From positions 21,600,465-21,664,464 of the forward strand of contig OY754468.1 in assembly GCA_963575645.1 (NCBI GenBank): 64,000 bases of DNA. Direction: 5' to 3'. Each line of letters opens with the position of its first letter. Position 1 is the stretch's first letter. A model generated the notes under the pieces. The model worked only from the letters and a program-made list of their open reading frames with translations. It was not told where the DNA came from and searched no databases. The position numbers and the translations under genes are program-made. Shown in pieces: positions 36,155-48,456 of the stretch. Source of the DNA: Xanthostigma xanthostigma. Taxonomy: Eukaryota > Arthropoda > Insecta > Raphidioptera > Raphidiidae.

Positions 36155-36360
36155 AGCGATATTCTAGTAACTAAATTTTGCCCTGTCAACTAACGAAATT
36201 CTAGTAACTAAATATCGCCCTGTAACTAAATTTTGTCCTGTCATCTACTTGCCGTCTTTAACAATTTAAGTCAAGTCATAATTCAACGCATATACCCAAA
36301 GCAAGCGTCAAACGCTGCTTTCTAAAGAAATACTAGTAACTAAATTTCGCCTTGTTACCT
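36155..36360 (+). repeat. Degenerate repeats of TTCTAGTAACTAAAT..CGCC
   Basis: Four imperfect copies near 36161, 36199, 36226 and 36328, each with TAGTAACTAAATTTTGCCCT or a close variant (the third lacks its start). The two in the middle are tandem. Origin unknown. Confidence 0.7.
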
Positions 36361-37100
36361 AGATGTCGCCTTTAACTAAAGCCATGTTTAATCCGATGCA
36401 CTGTCGCGCCAATGGCACAGTTTTACTCCCAACCAAACGCACATATAAAAACAAGAAATCCGATTGCACAAAAATGAAACTAATAAATAAAATGAAGAAA
36501 ACAGGTCGGAAAACCTCAACATGCTGCTGCGTGTTGAAGTTTACTGACTTCTTATCTATTCTTTTCAGAATAACAACACGAAAAAAGGAGGCTCACAGAT
36601 TGCATTGGGTCTGTTATGCAGTGTATACAGGCGTTATTCTATGAGTAAGAAGTAATTGATCCGACGGAGTGCGATCTGCCTGTTCGGAAATGTAAATTTA
36701 ATATGTAAAAAAATACTGAACTGTATACTGTCGCGATAATTTCGCACCACATCGCATCGTATTACTATAATCGTTTTCATTGCTAATTAGTGTCCGACCA
36801 AAACTAGTTTTTACGGTCGAAACCGAAACAGAATATCGGCTTCAGTCTCAGTTTCGGCCGAAATCGAAATTTCATGTTTTCGTGGAAAAAAAGCTAACAT
36901 TATCATAATCAATAAGTAAAATTAAAGAGTTCTAATCAGACGTTAATCAAAGATTTGATTGTCATAATCAGTCTTTATTTTTTTTTTTTTTTTTAAATCA
37001 ATCACATATTAATTAATCAGCCTCTGATATTTTAACTAACCATTAACTTATCACATCATAATATATTATTACCCCCTTATTTCAAAAAGCACAAATAATA

Positions 37101-37235
37101 GTATATTGTGCGACTAGTGAGAGAAGGAGAAGATTCCATGAGCGTGAAATTTGCCGCACGAGCGCAGCGAGTGCGGTAAAACACACGCGAGTGGAATATT
37201 CTCCTTCGATCAATAGTCGCACATAATACTTTATT
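37101..37235. repeat. Palindromic insertion within the hAT element
   Basis: GTGCGACTAGTGAGAGAAGG AGAA is mirrored by TTCTCCTTCGATCAATAGTC GCAC; the centre holds CCGCACGAGCGCAGCGAGTG CGG, itself palindromic. About 40-bp arms. Confidence 0.75.
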
Positions 37236-37628
37236 CAACTAGCAGAAGTAATATGTAATCGGGGCCCTGATAAAAGAGGGAAAAATAATAAATCACTTCA
37301 TTGATTGACGTACCACCGTCAGTGTATACACAAGATTGCCATGATTTCGCTGAATTGCGATGCTGTTTTCATATAAGTATACAATACCGCCTACCACGTT
37401 CCTATTGGTCCAGAAGCTACTTGCAGTTTTTTTCATTATTTAGCGCTTGGGCTTGCTACTGAGTTTCTATTGGTCCAGAAAATTCATTATTACACTAGTG
37501 AAGTAATACATTATTTCTCCCACGCCAGAAAATTCATTATTACACTATAGTGAAGTAATATATTATTTCTCCCACGTTTAGCAGGGCCCCGAAATTACAT
37601 ATTACTCACGCGTGTTGAATAAATATAC
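37233..37628. repeat. Second inverted-repeat unit within the hAT element
   Basis: TTATTCAACTAGCAGAAGTA with ATATGTAATCGGGGCCCTG (to 37269) is mirrored by CAGGGCCCCGAAATTACATA and TTACTCACGCGTGTTGAATA (37582-37621). Between them, at 37477-37526 and 37527-37578, a 50-bp unit starting CCAGAAAATTCATTATTACA is duplicated in tandem. Confidence 0.78.
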
Positions 37629-38019
37629 TTTTTTTTAATATTATGAAATAAAATAAAAGCTACAAAACAAAATCACTTTTTTAGTAAAACGTACCTATAT
37701 GTTTGTACCTAATAAATATGTTTACGTAGGTACACAAAACAAAAAAAAAAAAACACTCTTTAATCTTAAAAACAAAATTATTTCTTCAAAAATTTGGTCA
37801 TTTTGTATGGTATTCTTGTTAACGAAATACAATAAAATTAAAATTAATAAGTATACCTATACCTACTAAATACAAGAACATGTCTGATTTCAGCGCGAAA
37901 CCCCCCGAATGTAGTTTCTGTTTCGGACGAATGACAGCCGAAACCGAAACTAAACCGAAACCAGTTTTCTTGCCGAAACTAGGCCGAAACCGAAAGTTCG
38001 GTCGGACACTATTGCTTAG

Positions 38020-41000
38020 TAGTCAACAAGTAACAAAAAGAAGATTTAACACCTCTGCAGAAATAAGTTTTACTGATGAAAAATTTAATCGGTATAAAGT
38101 AGATCAAATGCTAGGTGATTTAAATTTAGCAAATAATTAATCTGTTACAAAAACGTGGGTAATTTCGTAATTTAATTATATGCAACAAAATAAAAATGGA
38201 CATTCACACTTTTCATCTCCATCACTTTTCGTCTAAAAATGCATATATTATACATCATTTTAGTTAGTTAAAGTCCACCGAAATATATATCGATGTAAAA
38301 TGCAGACGTACCCTGGCTCCGAGCATTGCATGTGCACCGTACAAAAAGCTACACGAGGAGCAAAATAAAACTAGTGGTGCTATCTATTTGCAGCCGGTTA
38401 AAACTCAATATAAGATCCATTCATTTCATTTATGTTCTTTCATGTAGGAGACTTCTGTTTGTAAACAAAAGTTCAGATTGTCATTTATTTTCATACTTTT
38501 CAAAAATAAATATTTCACCTGCTTAAATAGGCGGGTTTTGACAAAGATAAATTTATTCTATATATTATAGATGCGAGATTGATTGAATCAAACCGAAACG
38601 ACACTAATTCACTAGTGACATGACATACCTACACATACAATGAGAAGCAAAAACAATCTACTTTATGCGACCCGTGAGATATAAACACGCGAAATAAAAG
38701 CTTTTCGAGTCGCTAGAGACCGTCGCGTGTCGACAAAAGATTTCGAATAAACAGACGTTATAGATAAATAAAAGGTGTCCTAAAACTTCCGACGCGGTGT
38801 AGAGAAAAAAATAACACTTCCACAATACGTAGTTAATAGGTAAAAACACGCTCAACAAAAGAAAGCATCTCACTTATATAACTTAAAAAAAACTATTGGT
38901 CAGTTAGGTCAGGCGAGAGCAAAAATGGATAAATCAGGCGATGGATCGAACCATCGGATAGAAATAAAACTTAAAAGCCACCAATATTGGACCATTTTCA
39001 ATCCCAGGGTTTCGGTATAGGTACTTGATTGTCAATTTCTAAAATTTATAACTAGTTCAGATACAAATTAAATGAGTAGATTTTCCGTTTTACAATAAAA
39101 AAAAAAACCCTGTAGAGTGTGAGTCAAGGGATTCGATTATATTCTTTTTTCCGTCAACAGAAAAGATTAATACGTGAACTGGGAAATTTAACCCAGTTCT
39201 TCCCAACAGCCTGTTTCGAATCCTATACAATCGCAGCCTTAATTTAAAAGAAAATATAACTCGCAAAAATCATATTAGATTTTAAATGAAAAACGAAATC
39301 TCGTATATAATCAAAATATACACCTAAGTTTCAATTTTTTTTTCACCAATAAATAACTGATATTTATTAATTATCCTGATCTCAAAACTTTTTTATTATG
39401 TAAAATTTGTTGTTAGATAAAAAGAAATGCACAATATGTTTCTAAAATTTCACACCTTTTAAATGTGCTTAGAGATCGGTCGAAATGGAAAAAAAATGAC
39501 TCAAAATTTACAATTATCGTTGATATATTGTACACCCATTCAATATAACTTATTGTATGGCAATGTTATCCACATATAAAAATAAAAAATTATGTAAAAA
39601 AAAAATTAATCGCGGTTTAAATCTTTTAAAAATAGGAAGTTAAAAAATCGATCGAGTTATTGTGCTTTATATAGGTACTGAAATTCATTGTTATCGTTTT
39701 CTTTGTTAGGTCCATAGAAAGATAATTTTAACGCAAAATATTTTGTCTAGACACGCTGAGGTAATCTATGTCGCCGGACTTAACACAATATTTTTTAACA
39801 TTGACATGTCTTTTGTCAACTGGAAAATATATAATTTTTACTTTTTTTTCGACCTATATAATAACAAATTCGTCACTAACTTAAATTAAATTTGACCGTA
39901 GTATTTTTATATTTTATAATCGATTTTACGCAAATATGTCATTGAAATATAATACTGAACAGTCAACACTACGTAATCCGCGATTTAACAAAAATATCGG
40001 TACAGGTACTACAAGCTATATGACATGTTCGCAAACATTTACCTAATTTGTAAAAGACAAGATTATATTAAGAAACGTGAAATTTAAAATAATTGGAATT
40101 TGAGTCCAAAATTTCCTGTTTCATTAACACAAAAACTATTAGCGATTTGAATAGAGTCCTATATAACGCCACTTTTGTATGTAAAAGGAAATACATTTTT
40201 GTCAAATGATCAACTACAATAATGAGGAAAATCTACTACTTAAATTAAATTAAACTGTATTGACATTTTCAAAAATTTCAATTTTTACGAAAACTATGTC
40301 ACTTATTTTTTGTACAACCTAATCGGCTAAGAAATATTCAAAAGTAATCGAGGGGTTGAAAACGTGACTATTTTACGAATTTTCCTTTGAACTATAATGC
40401 CCGATCACATCGCAAAAATAAATTATTATGAAAAAAACCTTAATGGATGATTGCTTTCAAAAAATGAAAAAAACAAATAAAATTTGTTTTTCTTGACATT
40501 AAAGATGTTTCATATTATTAACTAAAAAAAATTTAGGTGAAGACGGAATCGTTTCACGGGATAATCTAATGGTCAATCTTGTGGAGTTCAAAAGAAGATC
40601 CAGATAATTTGCTGACTATATTAATCACACAAATTCTTATTGGACGTGATGCATCTTTGGGCCAATTGGTAGAACAATGTTTATTTGTTTTAATTTTTAA
40701 CTAAATAATAAAATAGATAGGTATATCTGGTAAAGAGACGAATTGTAAATTAAAAATAAATTTTATACGAGGCATATGAACCAGAATTAAAATCTAACAA
40801 TATGATAGAAATGAAACAAAAGAGATATTTTTGGGCTTTGGTATTTTCACTTAACTAATGTCGATTTTATTTAAACACTTAGTAATATGCCTAAATATTC
40901 ATTTTACTGTCAAGAATCCGTAATCCATTTCGTTCAACACAACTTCATATTTACACGGCTAACATGTCTAAAATTTTTCCAGTTTTTTCGGTTAATTTGC

Positions 41001-44000
41001 CCCAGCACCGGTTTCCCAAGTTGGGTATGAAATCCATACTGTCATAATTATACGGAATTAATTTATTTGAGTTGAGGAAATAATTTGAATTTACGGGCTT
41101 TTAGGTAAAAATGAACGTCCCCGTGAATTGTGCATAAATAACGTAAGGTGGTTAAGCGGAGTTGATACAGCAAATGTCACTCACCAGAGATAAAAGCTCG
41201 CACAGTGAACGCCGAACGCTGAAATCCCTTTATTCCTTCTGGAACAACGATTTTAATTCAGCAGCCTCGAATATACAGAAGAAAGAACAAAGAACAATGT
41301 TCCCAATAGCTTCGCTGGTCTTTTCAAAAAACAGACGACTTTTTTATTTCCTTAGTCAGCTTATAATACTGTTCACTATTATTATGTTTACACACAGAAA
41401 AAAGCTTTCGTAGCTTTTAAGTTTCATACACACTGAAATTTATATGCGTACGTATACAATGTACGTAATAAATCACAAAAAGCTCATCATAAAACACAAA
41501 ATAACATCACACAAAAAAAACACAAATTCAGCTCTCTATATATAAAAAAAAAAATAATGCCACAATATTTTATATAAACGCGAAAAACGTTTATTTAATA
41601 AACAAAATTGAGATGAAAACTTAGTTCGATTCAAAGTTAGTTATTTTAAAAACCGGTAGCTTGATTGAGTTTGGTAGTATAAGAACTTCCGAATTACGCG
41701 TAAACGATCTCACGCAGCCGTTAAGCGAAAGTACAACCGATGCTGCAACGACGACAACCTCTCGTAAACTGAATACAAAACATTCATACTCGAACTAGGC
41801 ATGCACACTCATTTCTCCCACCATCAACTCTTACACACACACACAAACAGAGCGACACACGCACACACCGCACGTATCGAGAACTCTATCTACGGATCTC
41901 TCGCTCTGTTCTAAGGGTAGAGTTATTCTTGTCTCTTTTTTACTAAAATCTATTTGTCTCTGTTACACTTACATAAAACACCCCCTATACGGACCAAACA
42001 AAAGACTGTGGCATTCCAGTGCCAAAATTGATTTTAGGGGTGAGAAATAAATCGAATGCAAAACTGAAGTGCTTTTCCGAAGATTATATTCAAACCGGTG
42101 AACGTATTTTGTATTGAAAAATCTGCACATTGAAAAAGGAAATTGGTATAGACGTCGCATATTCATTTGTTCGATAAGCGCCGATGTATGAAGAAAACAC
42201 TCAAGTCAGTTGCATAACCTACGCTCACGGCATTACCAACATAAAAATAATTCATTCTGATGATTGATGAATTAAAAATATAATGCAAATTTCTTTTGAA
42301 TATATTTAATAAAAACACAATAATTTTTACTTGCTAAATCCTTTTATTATCGTTACTATGTGCATCACTCGTGCAAAAATAATAATTTGTAGATGCATGA
42401 TAAAATAGAAAATATATTGAATGAACAAACGTCCATTTCTCGTTCGGAATAGTAAAAAAATTAAAAAACAATGTTTATTATAATAATTTATCAAAATTCG
42501 TATTTCGCTGAATATACCTATATTTGTTTTTTCATTTGATTTGTTTTTTCAATATTTTTAAGCACTTTTTTATGAAATTTTGTTATTTAGCAGTTAATGT
42601 TAAGTTGCTATTTTTTTAATATATCACCATCAGAAAATAAAAAAATATATAATTGCAAACTGAAGAAATAATACAAATAAAATCTAAATAGAATTACGAA
42701 ACCTCATAATTATACATTAAATTAATTATTACTATTATAATTACCTATATAAACTTTAAAAAACTATTAATATGATATGATGCCGACGGTAGGTAAAACA
42801 GCTGAACCTCCTCTTTTGGCAAGCTACTGTGTTATATTTTAAAAGCATTAATTATTGGTATATTTTTTATTATATTTTATTTGTGTTAAATATCTACATT
42901 TTTTTTATAACACATTACTGTTTTGTGTCGACGGTTAAATAAAGTGAAAACGCAATTCTTGTTAGAAAAATATATTTTTATAATATAAATTAATTTATAA
43001 TAAATTAATAATATTTTATATATTAAATTCTCTGTAGTTATTTTCCAAAAGAATTTTCGTCAAAACAACTATTTTTACTGTCTATTTAAAAATGGGAAAA
43101 AATAAGGTTACAATGCGCTCTAAAAACTTACGTAAATAAGTATATAGAGAACATTTTACAAGACTTTATAAATAAACAAAAATACACAGTGTTAGAAAGA
43201 TTTAAAAATATAACTTTTGTGTAATATGTTAAATTTCGGATCCGGAACGTAAATTTATTGAATTATAATTATATTATTTTTCTCAATATAATTGTCTGAA
43301 AAATTGGTCGATGTTTTTATTTATTGAAAAATAGGTTAACTTAATATTGAATTTAAATTTTACAATTAAAAGTCGAATGACGGACAACCGATGTTTTTTA
43401 TCCACAATCTAAAAAAATACAATAGAATACGCAATTTAAGCATGAACAAATTTCCTATTTCATAAAATCTAACCCGAAATTAACCTACAATAAGAAAAAA
43501 ATCAACAAAAGTGGAATTCAATTAAAACTAATATTTTCTTTAATTTATTGGATTATAGGCATGTCTACATTATATTGTCAATATACGCCGACATGGTCTT
43601 TTTTTGGTTACAAATCTCATTTGATTTTTTACTAGATTGTATTTTACGGTTCAGTAAAATGAAAAGAAAATGTCTTTTAAAGAAGTAGAAAAAACTATAT
43701 AGTTTATCCTATTAGTTGTTCATGTAGAAAATTTCTATTTTTATATTTCTACAGTCGGAAGAAAGAATGAAAGAAAAAAAAACAATATCTCTAATGTAGG
43801 TAACATTCCATTTAACTAGTTAACCAACGAGAAACTTATTTTGAAATAAGAAATAGTAGTTTTGACGGCTTCATAATAGAGAATAGGAGAACTGTGACAA
43901 TAGGTGTACACATTATACAGGGGGTAAGGTTTTAACAATGTACTGTACTCTCATGTATGTGTGTATCATTTTCTCAATAGCAGTCAGAGAAAAAGAGGTT

Positions 44001-44243
44001 AGTTTTGCGTTCTATATAGCATAAAGGGTGAATTTGAGCGTATATATATTGTACAGAAACATGGCGTGGCACCGTGCACCCGCCACTGTGATTATGTACT
44101 CAAAGTTCTGATTGTCAGCTTAAAATTGTCCTTATAAACAGTCAGTATCAGATAAATATTTTGTTCTTTGAAATACACCTTCTTTAGGCGCGACTAGAGA
44201 GCAAAAGATTTCTTTTCGGACGGAAGTATTCCGACGGAAGTAA
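38020..44243. other. Long AT-rich stretch without genes
   Basis: I found no supported gene or element ends in about 6 kb. A CA-rich patch at 41832-41871 (ACACACACACACAAACAGAG) is the only simple repeat of note. Around 41690-41900 the sequence is less AT-rich and could be regulatory or a 5' untranslated exon, with no direct evidence. Frames at 38326, 38658, 41162 and 41969 are under 85 codons and unrecognised. Confidence 0.45.
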
Positions 44244-44379
44244 GGGGCCATTTAAGTGTTACGTAAGCAGAATTTTAGTAATTTTTGACCCCACCCCCTT
44301 GTCAGCAAAAGTAAGCATTCTAAGTAAGCAAAATAAGTTAAGCAACCCCTTTGGTGCTTACGTAATACTTGAATGGCCC
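44244..44379 (-). mobile_element. Short MITE, family B copy 2
   Basis: GGGGCCATTTAAGTGTTACG at the left end is mirrored by CGTAATACTTGAATGGCCC at the right. The interior AGCAGAATTTTAGTAATTTT followed by TGACCCCACCCCC matches 16209-16357 in reverse. A minus-strand 70-codon frame across it is a shadow. Confidence 0.8.
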
Positions 44380-46424
44380 ATAACGTGTTTAAGCAGATTC
44401 TGCTATTTAAAGGCATCGTCTCACAGATGGTGGCATCAAAACACCTGTACGAAAAGTGAAACATAGCTGCGAACGTAAAACGATTTTATGATCGGTTCCG
44501 CCAGTTAAAAGTATCGACTAACAAATGCGACGGCATCAAAACTCATCTGTATAGAAACAATCTTGAACGAACGGTGAAACATAGCTACTGACGCAAACCA
44601 GTAAGCATAGTTAACGTGAGAATGCTAAAAACAAACTACCAAAGAAGTTTTACTTCAAGCGCGCGCACTAATATTTTTTTTAATTAGGTCACCAAATGCT
44701 AGAGTTATTTGGGGCCTAGTACGGCTATTCTCAGGACCTGTATCAACTACAATTTGCGACAAAAAGTTTGAGGATCAATACACTGTAGGTTTTGAAGCCC
44801 CACCTCAGAGTTGTATAAAAAAAATATTATTTGTACTTATAGATCTATTGGATTTGCCATCTCATGAACATAAAAAATGCTTGTAAATTCTGGACATTTT
44901 TTTGAAGAATTGAAATTTTAATTTTTACCACGAAACCGAGGTGTAGCCGAACCTGAATCTGCAAATTAAAATCGTTATGTCATATTTATTGACTTGAAGA
45001 GAAACTATATAATTTTATTATAATTTTTCTGCAACGGTTTCATTAGTAAAATAGGTCTAATTATCGTTGATGAAATATTCTGACATTAAAAAAAAATGCT
45101 GTTATTATAGCAAGTTTGTATCATTATCGACAGTTTTTCAAAAGTTTTTACAACAGCCGACGTGTTCATCCGCTATTTAAAACAATTCGATTAATTGCCT
45201 TTATTGCAGATTCATAGATATAGATCCTAAAGATGGTTCTATATATCAATCGAAATTTTGATACAAATACAATTAACATTAACACGTATGAAATATAAAA
45301 AATAAGCATTAATTAATTGTTGTTCTAGTTGTATACATATTCATAGACCCTCATGATGGAAATATATTTTGGCCACAAGCGAAACATCGATAAAGTTTCT
45401 TTTTATTTAAATTGTTCGTCAACCAAACATTCCCTCAACAATTAATTTTCCATTGAAACAACACCAAAATAGTTGGTGTATTTTCTTAACATCACAATGC
45501 AATGTAAAAAATTTAATGCCACACAAAATTTTCAAGAAATATTCGTCACATAAAAAATAATACTCTCATAAATTTGATTTTTTTACTATTAGACAATCGT
45601 TACAAAATATGTTGTGTACATTCAACCCAACAGTAATTTTCACTTGAACTGTATTTTTTAAATATAATTATCCACTTGGGAAGTACATATTAGCTTGGCA
45701 TCATAGATAATCTAATTATATAAAAAAATACTAATTACAGGCTCTAATGACATTAAAATTGATTTTTCATAATTTCATAATTTAAAATGAATTAATATAC
45801 GGAAAGACACTGAAAGCTGCTATTTATTTGAATTTAATTGAATATTTGAATTCACTAAAACGAATATTTTTACTATGCAATTGGTATAGCGTGACCTGCG
45901 TAATGGATTACTTTACATACCTCTATACCTGCATGCAAAGTAGTTATTTTATAGGGGGTACCAAGTGTAAAAAATTAATTCAATTTCTCTAGGAAAAATG
46001 ATGGAATTGTTTGTTTTACCACAAATAATACTGAATTTTATTCTTTATTCTTGTATAATTATAACTATACCTTTACATAAATGTTATAGCTTCGAACGTC
46101 AATCAATATGATCTAATAAGAAGGTTGCGAAAGATTCCGATCAAAATTGACATTTACGCACGAAAATACACGGGTAAGGGCTAGTCCCTACATAGAAAAC
46201 AAAACATTAATAAATGTCGTTTACTTTTAAATAGGTATAGGTACAATTGAGTGAAATATAAGCAAAAAACTTGTTTTTTGTTTTCAATTTGCGCCCCTCT
46301 GGGACCAAAATTCGAAAATCCGGCTCCGTTAGGATCTGTCCCATGCCCTATATTATAAGTTTGCCAAATTTCAACTTTCTATGTCTACGGACAGACATTC
46401 AATAGGTAATTATATATGTAGATA
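44380..46424. other. Non-coding stretch
   Basis: One patch near 45345-45440 (CCTCATGATGGAAATATATT, TTGGCCACAAGCGAAACATC) is related to the hairpin at 29220. Otherwise AT-rich and empty. Confidence 0.45.
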
Positions 46425-47215
46425 GCCGTTACCCGCGGCTTCGCACGCGATTGAGACGAAACATGGATGCATTCCCATTATTTGGCATAGATACGCCTTT
46501 CTCGACGTAAACTCCTCTAACAAATTTAAAAATTGATGACATTCACGTGATCAACGTCCTGGAAAACCTTGAAAATGACACACATGTTGATCTTTAGACT
46601 ATTTACCTCTTTTCACCCTCTGAAGGGGTTGTTTTTGAGAAAGCACGAAACACGTGCTTCTTTATTTGTTGATAAGGAGTAGTACTGCGCATTTTCGAAT
46701 TGATATATTATGTGTCTTATATGATTTCTCCATGCAAATTTTAAACCCCCGTTACACCCTTTTAGGGGTTGAATTTTCAAAAATCTGTTCTTAGCAGATG
46801 TCTACGTCATAATAACTATCTGTGAGCCAAATTTTAGCCCAATCCGTCTAGTAGTTTGAGCAGTGCGTTGATTCTCCATGCAAATTTTGAACCCCCGTTA
46901 CACCCTTTTAGGGGTTGAATTTTCAAAAATCTGTTCTTAGCAGATGTCTACGTCATAATAACTATCTGTGAGCCAAATTTTAGCCCAATCCGTCTAGTAG
47001 TTTGAGCAGTGCGTTGATTCTCCATGCAAATTTTGAACCCCTGTTACACCCTTTTAGGGGTTGAATTTTCAAAAATCCGTTCTTAGCGGATGCCTACGTC
47101 GTAATAACTATGTGTGTGCCAAATTTCAGTCCAATCCGTTCAGTGGTTTGCCCGGTGCGTTGTCTGTCAGTCAATCAGTCACGGAACTCTTTTATATAAT
47201 ATATAAATTTTCATT
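46425..47215 (+). repeat. Dispersed insect repeat (CCCGCGGCTTCGCACGCG family)
   Basis: Opens with GCCGTTACCCGCGGCTTCGC ACGCG and closes near 47165-47205 with GTCTGTCAGTCAATCAGTCA CGGAAC and an AT tail. I remember such ends from many insect genomes, but cannot assign a family. A 146-bp minisatellite is embedded (46726-47163). Confidence 0.6.
46726..47163 (+). repeat. Minisatellite: three units of 146 bp
   Basis: Units start at 46726, 46872 and 47018 with TTCTCCATGCAAATTTT, an exact 146-base period. Units 1 and 2 are nearly identical over their length; unit 3 has diverged (for example TTCTTAGCGGATGCCTACGT instead of TTCTTAGCAGATGTCTACGT). Each unit contains GTTACACCCTTTTAGGGGTT. Confidence 0.93.
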
Positions 47216-48067
47216 ATAGATTTTTCTTACGATTACAATAAGGAACTTCGTTCCAATAACTCTCCAAATGTGATAAAGTTATTTGTTTAACATACTAACG
47301 ATAGGCTACCTTCATCAGATTAACTGCCTACAAGGGACTGCTTAGTTGTCTTCCTAATTTCAACAGATAAACAAAACAATATTGTAGGTATTTAATATCA
47401 AATTAACAGATCCGTGAAACACCTATGTTGAACTGATTTCTGAATAGGATTTATGAAATCCAATTTCAGAAGAAATCAGAAAGATGAACTTGAAATTTAT
47501 AGATAGCGAACAGTTATTAGATGAAAACTGGTCTACTGACTATTCGGTAGCCACTAGCCAGTATCATTGTTAGTGACATGTATTATAAAGTTGGTAGCTT
47601 GGTAGGTCGCACACATTGGCCTACTAGATTGTTGTCTGAGCCTACAATAGTCAGGCTGGCTTTATTTTGTAATATAACAATACATACTGCTTCAGGGGCG
47701 GTTCAAGTCTCAAAAACAAGTAAAGTGTAAATAATTTAATAACATTTAAACTGCCGACGGACTTCCAAATTCGTTAGAATTCGTTTTACGCATTTCTTAA
47801 GCGCGACTATTTAAAACCAATGTCATATTTGCAAAAGTATTTAATTTATTAAATTATCGCTTTTGGTACTGAAAAATAACCAATAATATTGCATATTTTG
47901 TAGCTATTCTGACTACAATTTAATCAATACAATGTTGATGTAAATAATTATAAATGTTAATAGTGCGGGTCAGACATACAAATTCTAAATTGCACACTGT
48001 TTCAATTACGATGTTTAAAATTTACAGATTGTATGTTCGCCTCAATATATTCTTGTAAGATCTACTT
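47216..48067. other. AT-rich non-coding stretch
   Basis: Nothing recognisable. Confidence 0.5.
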
Positions 48068-48220
48068 CCAGAATATTGACCAAATTGCTCGAGATATCGC
48101 AAACAACTTCCCGACAGAAAACGGAACCAATCAGAAGCTCAGAAAGTCGAACGAAATGGCTACCTACATGGTGAGAAACGGTCACTTCACTCTTGTGTTC
48201 TCCTTTTCCTTTTTTAGACC
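48068..48220 (+). repeat. SINE-like dispersed repeat, copy 2
   Basis: Same unit as 8349-8503: CCAGAATATTGACCAAATTG, AACCAATCAGAAGCTC, CGAAATGGCTACCTACATGG, then GTGAGAAACGG and a pyrimidine tract ending TTTTTTAGA. The open frames on both strands are incidental. Confidence 0.72.
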
Positions 48221-48310
48221 AGTATAGCATACACGCTGCGCCCCGCGAATTACTCGAGATATCCTTGTAAGATATACTGCCACAATATTCATCGATATCC
48301 TTGTAAGATA

Positions 48311-48456
48311 TTCATTATTCGAATTGTTCGAGTTATCGCAAGCAACTTTACGATTGAAAAGGAAACCAATCAGGAGCCTTGAAATCCGGACAAAAATGGC
48401 TGCCTACACGGTAAGAAACGGCAATTCAGTCTTGTGTTCTTTTTCTCTTTTAGATA
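48311..48456 (+). repeat. SINE-like dispersed repeat, copy 3
   Basis: Starts in TTCATTATTCGAATTGTTCG and continues with AACCAATCAGGAGCC, AAAAATGGCTGCCTACACGG, GTAAGAAACGG and TCTTTTAGATAC. It lies 90 bases beyond copy 2 in the same orientation; between them GATATCCTTGTAAGATAT occurs twice (about 48259 and 48293), pointing to a local tandem duplication. Confidence 0.72.

Larger units (their letters stand above)
36788..38011. mobile_element. hAT element (non-autonomous) with nested insertions
   Basis: TAGTGTCCGACC at 36788 is mirrored by GGTCGGACACTA ending at 38011. Just inside both ends are repeats of CGAAACCGAAA/TTTCGG. Flanks TTGCTAAT (36780-36787) and TTGCTTAG (38012-38019) agree at six of eight bases, as for a hAT target duplication. 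The 86-codon frame from 37880 reads through the right terminal repeat into flanking DNA and is not a transposase. Other palindromic sequence sits inside at 37101-37630. Confidence 0.8.

Noticed and set aside
37880..38140. 86-codon frame as a hAT-linked gene
   Set aside because: It reads through the terminal inverted repeat and target duplication into flanking DNA.
41690..41900. Promoter or 5' exon around the CA-rich patch
   Set aside because: Only base composition suggests it; no core promoter motif or exon could be defined.
46726..47163. CRISPR array
   Set aside because: The units are contiguous 146-bp repeats without unique spacers, in a eukaryotic repeat.
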